From: Hydrogenophaga sp. PAMC20947
Lineage (GTDB): Bacteria; Pseudomonadota; Gammaproteobacteria; Burkholderiales; Burkholderiaceae_C
Direction: 5' to 3'
Assembly: GCF_004795855.1 (NCBI RefSeq)
Contig: NZ_CP039252.1
Location: 3,844,001-3,908,000 of the forward strand
Length of the DNA: 64,000 nt
The number at the start of each line of letters is the position of its first letter. Positions within the stretch are counted from its first letter, which is position 1. The position numbers were made by a program, and so were the translations under genes. The notes beneath the pieces were generated by a model. That model saw only the letters and a program-made list of their open reading frames with translations. It did no database searches and was not told the DNA's origin. Shown here one piece after another: positions 58,556 through 64,000 of the stretch.

Positions 58556-58936
58556 TCAGCGGCGCAGGTTGGCCATCTCGATGATGAGCAACACCACCGA
58601 GACCACGTTGGCCACCGCAGCACCGATGGACAACGAGACCACCGTTGCGCCTTGGTGGGCGGTGAGGGCGGCGCCCCCAGAAGCGTAAAACCCCCAGGCG
58701 GTGGCGGCGGCGATGAGCTGCAGATCGGCCACCAGACTGGTGGCCAGCATGCTGGAGCCCAGAGGGGAGCGATCACCGAACTTCATCACCGTGGCGATCA
58801 GGCTGACCACCAGCGCGGCGAAGAGTTCGTAGACGTTGTGGTGGTTGATGTCGTTGATGTCGCCAGCGATGAAACCGACGTTGAGCGTCAGCGCCAGCAC
58901 GATGACAAAGGCAAACAGAACGCGTTCGGTGCTCAT
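58556..58936 (-). CDS. Small conserved membrane protein upstream of the channel gene
   Basis: A 126-residue protein with about four hydrophobic segments (VLFAFVIVLALTLNVGFIAGD, VYELFAALVVSLIATVM, LIAAATAWGFYA, VVSLSIGAAVANVVSVVLLI; each read approximately). The charged loop INDINHHNVYE is notable. I recall a family of unknown function (DUF6394) with this pattern paired with channel/TrkA proteins, but cannot verify it. The 10-bp gap to the channel gene indicates joint expression. Confidence 0.78.
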   Translation of the reverse strand: MSTERVLFAFVIVLALTLNVGFIAGDINDINHHNVYELFAALVVSLIATVMKFGDRSPLGSSMLATSLVADLQLIAAATAWGFYASGGAALTAHQGATVVSLSIGAAVANVVSVVLLIIEMANLRR

Positions 58937-59051
58937 GGGGTGGTGTCTCAGGAAAGTGGCTGGAATCGAATCACGCCATTGTCGCCCGTTCGCCGCAGGA
59001 ACAACGGATTGAACGGCCCCCACAGCATAAGGGTGAAAGCGTCGCGGGCGT

Positions 59052-59630
59052 TCAACGCAGGTGCTTGATGCGCTTGGCCTGAAAGGCTTCGCTCACCGTC
59101 AGCCCGCGTTGACCGGGCTCCAGTGTGAACGCCTGACCCGCCTGGATGTGGCCTGTTTGCGCCACCGACAGGTAAAAGCCGGGGCAGCCTTGCTGCATCA
59201 TGCGTTTGCCAGCCTGGGAGAAACCCATGATGGCGGTGAATTTGAAGCAAGGCTCACGCGGCGCTGTCACACGCAGGGCGCAGTCGGGAAAGTGCAGGGT
59301 ATCGCCGATCCAGACCTCCGCCTCCAGCAGGCCGGAAATGCTCAGGTTTTCGCCCATGAAGCCGAACGGCAGGGGGGCGTCGAACAGGCTCACACGGTGT
59401 TCGCACCGCTCTTGCGCCCAGAAAGCCAGGTGCTCGGTCGGGTAGGCATAGACCGCCTTGTCCAGACCGCCGTGAACGCTGGGATCGGCCTGATCGTCCC
59501 CCTGCAAACCCATCGCCACGACAGCCACAGGACCCGCCACCGGGGCCTTGCCGATGGCCGACAGCACACTGCGCCCACCGGCCACGCGCAAAGGCCTGGA
59601 CAGGCCGGTGTTGACGCTCAGCAGTTGCAT
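59052..59630 (-). CDS. MOSC domain protein (YiiM-like)
   Basis: A 192-residue protein with a MOSC domain: DQADPSVHGGLDKAVYAYP, GFMGENLSISGL, and VTAPREPCFKF with the conserved Cys proposed to handle sulphur or the molybdenum cofactor. A C-terminal helical part follows. YiiM-like proteins reduce N-hydroxylated compounds with the cofactor; this role is inferred. It is 17 bp downstream of pepP. Confidence 0.9.
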   Translation of the reverse strand: MQLLSVNTGLSRPLRVAGGRSVLSAIGKAPVAGPVAVVAMGLQGDDQADPSVHGGLDKAVYAYPTEHLAFWAQERCEHRVSLFDAPLPFGFMGENLSISGLLEAEVWIGDTLHFPDCALRVTAPREPCFKFTAIMGFSQAGKRMMQQGCPGFYLSVAQTGHIQAGQAFTLEPGQRGLTVSEAFQAKRIKHLR

Positions 59631-59647
59631 GGCAGGTGGTCTGGCGT

Positions 59648-61045
59648 TCAACCGCGCATCAGCGCTTCGATCTCGTCCGCTGTCACCGGCACACCACGGC
59701 TGATCAGCTCACAGCCCGTGTCGGTGACGATGGCGTCGTCCTCGATGCGGATACCGATGTTCCAGAACGGCTCCGGCACACCCTCGGCGGGGCGCACATA
59801 CAGGCCCGGCTCGATGGTCAGCACCATACCCGCCCGCAGGATGCGGCTGGGCCGGTCCTTGATGACTTCGCCTGACAGCGCATCCTTGCGCTCCTTCACC
59901 TGGCCCAGTTCACCGGGTTCGACATAGCTGCCGCAGTCGTGCACGTCCATGCCCAGCCAGTGGCCGGTGCGGTGCATGTAGAACGGGAAGTAGCTGCGGT
60001 TGGCGATCACGTCCTGCGCGGTTCCGACCTTGTTTTTGTCCAGCAGGCCGACATCCAGCAGACCCTGGGCCAGCACGGCCACCGTGGCATCGTGTGGATC
60101 GGTGAAGCGTGCGCCGGCTCGGGTCGCTGCCACGGCGGCCTCTTGTGACGCCAGCACCAGGTCGTACAGCGTGCGTTGTGGGCCGGTGAACCGACCGTTG
60201 GCGGGGAACGTGCGCGTGATGTCGCTGGCGTAGCCGTCCAGCTCGCAGCCGGCGTCGATCAGCACCAGCTCGCCGTCGCGGATCGGTGCGGCATCGGCGC
60301 GGTAATGCAGGATGCAGGCGTTTGCCCCGGCCGCCACGATGCTGCCGTAGGCGGGGTACTGCGAGCCCTGCTGCCGGAATTCGTGCAGCAGTTCGGCGTC
60401 CAGGTGGTATTCGCGCACATCCTGCCCCGCCCGCAACATGGCCGCGCTGCGCTGCATGGCACGGATGTGGGCCCGCGCACTGATCTGCGCTGCACGGCGC
60501 ATCACATCCTGCTCGTGGGCGTCTTTGATGAGCCGCATTTCGTCGAGCGGCCCGCAGAGATCGCGCTGTTGTTCGGGACACACGGCACCGAAGCGCACCC
60601 GCGCGCGCACCGGGTCCAGCCAGTCGTTGACCCGGCCGGCCAGGGTCTTGTGGGTGGCGAAGGGGTACCAGACCGCGCTGCGGTTCTCCAGCAGCTTGGG
60701 CAGGCGGGAGTCGAGGTCTGCGCTGGACACGGCAGCGCTCACGCCCAACGTGTCGGGCGCGGCTTCAGGGCCCAGGCGCAGGCCATCCCACACTTCGCGC
60801 TCGGCGTCTTTGGGGTTGCAAAACAGCGTGCTCTCGCCCTCGGCGGTCAACACCAGCCAGGCGTTGGGCTCGGTGAAGCCGGTGAGGTAATAAAAATAGG
60901 AATCGTGGCGAAACAGGAAATCGCTGTCGCGGTTGCGCGGCTGTTCGGGCGCCGTGGGCACGATGGCGATGCCACCGGCGCCCAATTGGGCAGCCAGGCG
61001 TGCTCGGCGTTGGGCGTAAATCGTGTGTGGGTTGGTGTTGTCCAT
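59648..61045 (-). CDS. pepP: Xaa-Pro aminopeptidase (aminopeptidase P)
   Basis: A 465-residue metallopeptidase of the M24 family that removes N-terminal residues before proline. The N-domain contains RNRDSDFLFRHDSYFYYLTGF. The five metal ligands are in LIDAGCELDGYASDITR (two Asp), HRTGHWLGMDVHD (His), TIEPGLY (Glu) and GIRIEDDAIV (Glu). ATG 61045 is used; ATG 61051 is equally close. The gene lies between the unknown gene at 61110 and the MOSC gene, on the same strand. Confidence 0.95.
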   Translation of the reverse strand: MDNTNPHTIYAQRRARLAAQLGAGGIAIVPTAPEQPRNRDSDFLFRHDSYFYYLTGFTEPNAWLVLTAEGESTLFCNPKDAEREVWDGLRLGPEAAPDTLGVSAAVSSADLDSRLPKLLENRSAVWYPFATHKTLAGRVNDWLDPVRARVRFGAVCPEQQRDLCGPLDEMRLIKDAHEQDVMRRAAQISARAHIRAMQRSAAMLRAGQDVREYHLDAELLHEFRQQGSQYPAYGSIVAAGANACILHYRADAAPIRDGELVLIDAGCELDGYASDITRTFPANGRFTGPQRTLYDLVLASQEAAVAATRAGARFTDPHDATVAVLAQGLLDVGLLDKNKVGTAQDVIANRSYFPFYMHRTGHWLGMDVHDCGSYVEPGELGQVKERKDALSGEVIKDRPSRILRAGMVLTIEPGLYVRPAEGVPEPFWNIGIRIEDDAIVTDTGCELISRGVPVTADEIEALMRG

Positions 61046-61109
61046 GGTCATGATTGTGCGATGGCTTGGCGATTCTTCGGGGATGAGGGGCAATGGGTGT
61101 TCACAGACC

Positions 61110-62060
61110 CTAGAGCGCCAGCAGCCGCCGTTGCACGTCCAGTTTGAGGGTCAGGACCCGGCGCATGCGCGGGGCGGCAAAGCTGTGCGCCAGCAAAGGA
61201 TTGTCGAAATCGCGCAGCAGCGGTGGACGGGGCGCGTTGAAGTACAGATCGGCGTTGTGCAGGATTTCCGAGGACGCCGCCTGTTGCACATCCTCCATTG
61301 AGGCACAGGGCTGGATCAGACAGGGCGCGTGTGTCAGGCCCAGGGCGCGCAGGGCCAGTGCCCGGTGGTGACCGTTGTTGAGGGCGATCCGTCCGTTGAA
61401 GCGCACGGCATTGAGCAGGTTGGCGCTGAACCCCACGGTGAGCGCCACCACCGCTTGCGGGTGTCCCATCACGGGCGCCTGCTGCACGCTCAAGGGCTCA
61501 ATCACCTGGGCATCCAGAAAACGCATGTCGTGGGCATCTGAGACAAAAGTGAATTCCCGTTCGGAACGCCCGGCCAGGCGAAAGCTGGCTGCGGGCGCTT
61601 TCAGGGGCAAGCACAGCTCGGCCAGACGCCGTGGGCTGATGGGTGCCGGGTGCCCGGCTGCGATGTGGTCCACCACCGCCCGGGTCATGCTGTACTGCGA
61701 AACGATGAGGGCATCCAGCGGCACGAGCCCGAAGGCGACGGGCACTGTGTCGAAGGTGCGGCTGACGCCCTCGCGCTCGACCAACGCGGCGATGTGCTTG
61801 TCCATGGCTTTGGGCAAGGGCTTGACCGCGGGGCGGTCGGCAATGCCGGGTTCGCTGAGCTCCAGCCTGGCGTACTCGGCCTGGCCCGCGCGCCACAAAT
61901 CGGTCAAGGCAGCGCGGTCCGGCATGGGTTGGCTGAGGCGCAACGCCTCGGCGTCCTCCAGCCAGCTGTCCAGTTGCCCGGGACCCATGAGGAAGCGCTC
62001 TTCGGTGGTGGCGACTGCGCCGAACGCTGGCGACGCTGAGGGGTAGGCAGGGCGTGACAT
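61110..62060 (-). CDS. Hypothetical protein with ParB-like C-terminal motif
   Basis: A 316-residue soluble protein I do not recognise by function. The middle and C-terminal part contain RIALNNGHHRALALRALGLTHAP, which resembles the ParB/Srx-type nucleotide-binding pattern (GxxR-type box with a following VP). The N-terminal half is helical with no motif seen. It is divergent from the double-glycine peptide gene across 233 bp and is followed after 64 bp by pepP. A link with the peptide is possible only by position. It may simply be a conserved housekeeping protein of the order. Confidence 0.7.
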   Translation of the reverse strand: MSRPAYPSASPAFGAVATTEERFLMGPGQLDSWLEDAEALRLSQPMPDRAALTDLWRAGQAEYARLELSEPGIADRPAVKPLPKAMDKHIAALVEREGVSRTFDTVPVAFGLVPLDALIVSQYSMTRAVVDHIAAGHPAPISPRRLAELCLPLKAPAASFRLAGRSEREFTFVSDAHDMRFLDAQVIEPLSVQQAPVMGHPQAVVALTVGFSANLLNAVRFNGRIALNNGHHRALALRALGLTHAPCLIQPCASMEDVQQAASSEILHNADLYFNAPRPPLLRDFDNPLLAHSFAAPRMRRVLTLKLDVQRRLLAL

Positions 62061-62139
62061 GCCGCAATTGTGCGCGCACCCTGCTGTCGCCGGGCGGGCG
62101 GGCTTGTCTCATGCGTTTTCGGAAATCCCCGCCCCTCAT

Positions 62140-62167
62140 TTGCCAAATTTGTCACATTGCTTATAAT
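62140..62167 (+). promoter_or_regulatory. Strong sigma-70 promoter of the peptide gene
   Basis: TTGCCA (62140-62145), 16 nt, TATAAT (62162-62167). The -10 is perfect and the -35 has one mismatch, unusual for this GC-rich window. Confidence 0.75.
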
Positions 62168-62219
62168 GCCTTTTCCGTACGAAACAAAATGTGATGATTC
62201 GTTTTGTACTCATTTTGAG

Positions 62220-62234
62220 GCGATGTCACATCGC
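62220..62234 (+). promoter_or_regulatory. Palindrome in the peptide leader, possible operator
   Basis: GCGATGTCACATCGC is a perfect inverted repeat with 7-bp arms around one central base, about 55 bp after the -10. A further imperfect repeat (ACAAAA at 62184-62189 with TTTTGT at 62202-62207) lies upstream. It could be an operator or an mRNA hairpin. Confidence 0.45.
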
Positions 62235-62293
62235 TTGTATGGATGCTGCGGGCGCAAGCCCCTGTGGGGAAACACTTTGAAGGAGAGATGACG

Positions 62294-62539
62294 ATGCGAG
62301 TGTTGAATCTGGAAGAAATGACCGAAGTCAGTGGCGGTCGCGGTTGCGGTTCTTCCTGGACCGGAAGCCGCTGGAAAAAGAGCTACGGCAAGGGTTCCGG
62401 GAAAAACTCCGGCAAGAACTCTGGCAAGTGCGGGAGCAAGGGTTCGGGCAAAGACTCGGGCAAGGGTTCCGGTAAAGGCAGTGGAAAATGCACGCCGCCG
62501 CCCGTATGTGGGCCAGCGGAACCGCCTCAAGTGCCGTGA
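62294..62539 (+). CDS. Double-glycine leader peptide with Ser-Gly-Lys repeats (bacteriocin/RiPP-like precursor)
   Basis: An 81-residue product with a 15-residue leader, MRVLNLEEMTEVSGG, that matches the double-glycine leader pattern (acidic-hydrophobic, ending GG) cut by C39 peptidase/ABC exporters. The predicted core begins RGCGSSWTGSRWKK, then has eight imperfect tetrapeptides of the form xSGK (residues 34-65), and ends with Cys66, PPPVCGP and a Pro-rich tail. There are four Cys (18, 46, 66, 72). AAGGAG at 62280-62285 favours ATG 62294, though ATG 62288 is possible. Strong promoter and terminator flank it, so it is a single-gene unit. No exporter, modifying enzyme or immunity gene is nearby that I recognise. 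Confidence 0.78.
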   Translation: MRVLNLEEMTEVSGGRGCGSSWTGSRWKKSYGKGSGKNSGKNSGKCGSKGSGKDSGKGSGKGSGKCTPPPVCGPAEPPQVP

Positions 62540-62564
62540 GCTTGGCTTGACGTCACGTCAACAA

Positions 62565-62592
62565 ATGGGCCCTTTCAGGGGCCCATTTTTTT
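62565..62592 (+). terminator. Rho-independent terminator of the peptide gene
   Basis: ATGGGCCC (62565-62572) pairs with GGGCCCAT (62579-62586) around a 6-nt loop, followed by seven Ts. It lies 25 bp after the stop and 14 bp before the end of the convergent murU. Confidence 0.9.
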
Positions 62593-62606
62593 GCAAAAAT
62601 CGCAAC

Positions 62607-63359
62607 TCAGGCGTGTCGGGCCTGGTTCAGCTCGGCAAGGCGTTCCGGGGTACCCACATCGGTCCAGGCCCCGGTGTAGAGCTCGGCGCTGACGAGGCCG
62701 GCGTCCATCGCTGCGCGCAACAAGGGCGCCAGGGCCGCCGCGCTGCCCTGTGGGTTGCCGGGCCGCGTGTGGCACCACGGCTGCTCAAACAGTGCGCGCC
62801 GGTACAGGGCGATGGTGCTGAAGGTGAAGCGCTCTTCGGCCTGGTTGAGTGCCTTGCCTTCGGCGCTCAGACCAAAATCCCCTTGGGGGTTGTGCGCCGG
62901 ATTCGGCACCAGCCACAGGTGGGCAAGGTGATCACTGGCCCGAAACCGGTCAACGTTGTCCTGGCTGAAAACAAAGTCTGGCACGTAGACGTCGCCTGCG
63001 AGCACCCAGAAGACATCGTCGAGCAGCGGCAGCGCGCGGGAAATACCGCCAGCGGTTTCCAGCGCGTAGCCAAAGTCGACACCTTCATGGGAGTACGCGA
63101 TGTGCGCGCCGGGGTGCTGGTCTGACCACGACGCGAATCGTGCCTCAATCTTTTCACCCAGCCAGGCCGTGTTCACCACCAGCCGGGCACATCCGGCCTT
63201 GTGCAGGGCCTCCATGGGCCACTGCATCAATGGCAGGCCTTTGACTTCCAGCAAAGGCTTGGGGCACACGTCGGTCAGTGGGCGCATGCGCATGCCGCGT
63301 CCAGCCGCCAGCACCATGGCGCCAGCGGTGTGGGTAGCGGGGTTGGGGGTGGATATCAC
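62607..63359 (-). CDS. murU: N-acetylmuramate-1-phosphate uridylyltransferase MurU
   Basis: A nucleotidyltransferase of 250 residues from GTG 63359 (236 from ATG 63317). The sugar-nucleotide signature is MVLAAGRGMRMRPLTDVCPK, followed by PLLEVKGLPLMQW, and the metal-binding VLAGDVYVPD. This fits MurU, which makes UDP-N-acetylmuramate from the product of AmgK in cell-wall recycling. The start is uncertain, because no convincing ribosome binding site precedes either codon. The matching amgK is 24 kb away at 37357-38448. It is divergent from tkt, 107 bp apart. Confidence 0.85.
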   Translation of the reverse strand: MISTPNPATHTAGAMVLAAGRGMRMRPLTDVCPKPLLEVKGLPLMQWPMEALHKAGCARLVVNTAWLGEKIEARFASWSDQHPGAHIAYSHEGVDFGYALETAGGISRALPLLDDVFWVLAGDVYVPDFVFSQDNVDRFRASDHLAHLWLVPNPAHNPQGDFGLSAEGKALNQAEERFTFSTIALYRRALFEQPWCHTRPGNPQGSAAALAPLLRAAMDAGLVSAELYTGAWTDVGTPERLAELNQARHA

Positions 63360-63466
63360 CTGCGCATTATTGACGAGCGGCGGGCGCTTTGACACCCCGT
63401 TGGCACGGGGCGAATAAAATTCAGGGTTTGGCGCCCCGCCGCCGCCTTCCAACCATCTGGGATTCC

Positions 63467-64000
63467 ATGTCCGACGTAGCCAGCACCACCCCCTCCGCAG
63501 CAGCCCCGGCGCCAGCGCCAACCACCGTGTCCGCCCAGACCCAGGCCAACGCGATCCGCGCGCTCGCCATGGACGCGGTGCAGGCCGCCAATTCCGGCCA
63601 CCCGGGCGCTCCCATGGGCATGGCCGACATGGCCGTGGCCTTGTGGGGCCGCCATCTGCGCCACAACCCCACCAACCCCGCCTGGGCCAACCGCGACCGC
63701 TTCGTCCTGTCCAACGGCCATGGCTCCATGCTGATCTACGCGTTGTTGCACCTGACCGGCTACAAGCTGCCCATCCAGGAACTGAAAAACTTCCGCCAGC
63801 TCGGCAGCAAGACCGCTGGTCATCCTGAAGTTGGACACACCCCCGGCGTGGAAACCACCACCGGTCCGCTGGGTCAAGGCCTCACCAACGCCGTGGGCAT
63901 GGCGCTGGCCGAGAAGCTGCTGGCTTCGGAGTTCAACCGCACCGTTGGCGATGTTCACCATGCCATCGTGGACCACAACACCTTCGTGTTCCTGGGCGAC
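63467..64000 (+). CDS. tkt: Transketolase, N-terminal part (cut by window end)
   Basis: The first 178 residues of a thiamine-diphosphate transketolase, which moves two-carbon units in the pentose phosphate or Calvin cycle. A Ser/Ala/Pro-rich N-terminal extension of about 25 residues is followed by [52 protein letters not shown] and [10 protein letters not shown]. The His in NSGHPGAP and the GHGS motif are intact. The reading frame remains open to the last base of the window. Confidence 0.96.
   Translation, partial: MSDVASTTPSAAAPAPAPTTVSAQTQANAIRALAMDAVQAANSGHPGAPMGMADMAVALWGRHLRHNPTNPAWANRDRFVLSNGHGSMLIYALLHLTGYKLPIQELKNFRQLGSKTAGHPEVGHTPGVETTTGPLGQGLTNAVGMALAEKLLASEFNRTVGDVHHAIVDHNTFVFLGD

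Noticed and set aside
62392..62490. Tandem 12-bp repeats, considered as a CRISPR or satellite
   Set aside because: The units are in frame and encode xSGK tetrapeptides with varied codons, so they are coding repeats; there are no spacers.

Overview
The window reads as chromosomal DNA of a high-GC betaproteobacterium of the order Burkholderiales, most like Comamonadaceae (Hydrogenophaga-type). This is inferred from gene content and order: rnpA-yidD-yidC-mnmE, kdsD-kdsC-lptC, metX-metW, lptD-surA-rsmA, Fur-type boxes and protein wording. I ran no search. There are no rRNA or tRNA genes, no transposases, no CRISPR and no phage genes that I can see. About 60 protein genes are called; very long antisense frames (up to 986 codons) are GC-rich shadows.

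Layout. 1-3.7 kb: the end of rnpA, then yidD, yidC (membrane insertase) and mnmE (tRNA modification), an arrangement typical of the oriC region. 3.8-7.7 kb: a cyclic-nucleotide-type binding protein, an unknown protein, apt and a KefB-like antiporter. 7.8-12.3 kb: Kdo/LPS genes kdsD-kdsC-lptC, a short-chain dehydrogenase, and an SbtA/SbtB-like bicarbonate transporter with its PII-like partner. 12.6-15.3 kb: a glycine-rich RRM protein, then a SAM-II riboswitch followed by an intrinsic terminator ahead of metX-metW.

15.9-29.2 kb is a chemotaxis island: seven methyl-accepting chemotaxis proteins (MCPs) and two almost identical cheW genes, with no cheA, cheR or cheB. Three sigma-28-like promoters with exact 11-nt spacing precede mcp1, cheW1 and cheW2, so the island looks like mcp1, then cheW1-mcp2-mcp3-terminator, then cheW2-mcp4-mcp5-mcp6-mcp7. 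The signalling-domain DNA is homogenised (a 734-bp identical direct repeat in mcp2 and mcp5), and mcp2 carries an in-frame amber codon that cuts off a tail ending in the GDWESF docking motif.

29.3-38.4 kb: an M20 peptidase, a lysophospholipase-like hydrolase, a YidB-like protein, an MFS transporter, DAHP synthase, a phospholipase D-like lipoprotein, rsmE and amgK. 38.6-43.3 kb: lptD-surA-rsmA. 43.5-44.5 kb: an exported guanyl-type RNase followed by a barstar-like inhibitor. 44.7-54.3 kb: the malic enzyme maeB, then iron genes with Fur-like boxes (bfd, bfr, and an imelysin - di-heme cytochrome - imelysin - DUF1513 operon). 54.5-61 kb: a PfkB-family kinase, an MscS channel, a K+-channel/RCK protein with an unusual filter, a MOSC protein and pepP. 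61.1-64 kb: an unknown protein with a ParB-like motif, a striking 81-residue peptide with a double-glycine leader and Ser-Gly-Lys repeats under a near-consensus promoter, murU, and the start of a transketolase gene.

Most promising for novelty: the double-glycine peptide at 62294-62539, the broken MCP tail within the recombining chemoreceptor island, and the SAM-II aptamer coupled to a terminator rather than directly to the ribosome binding site.
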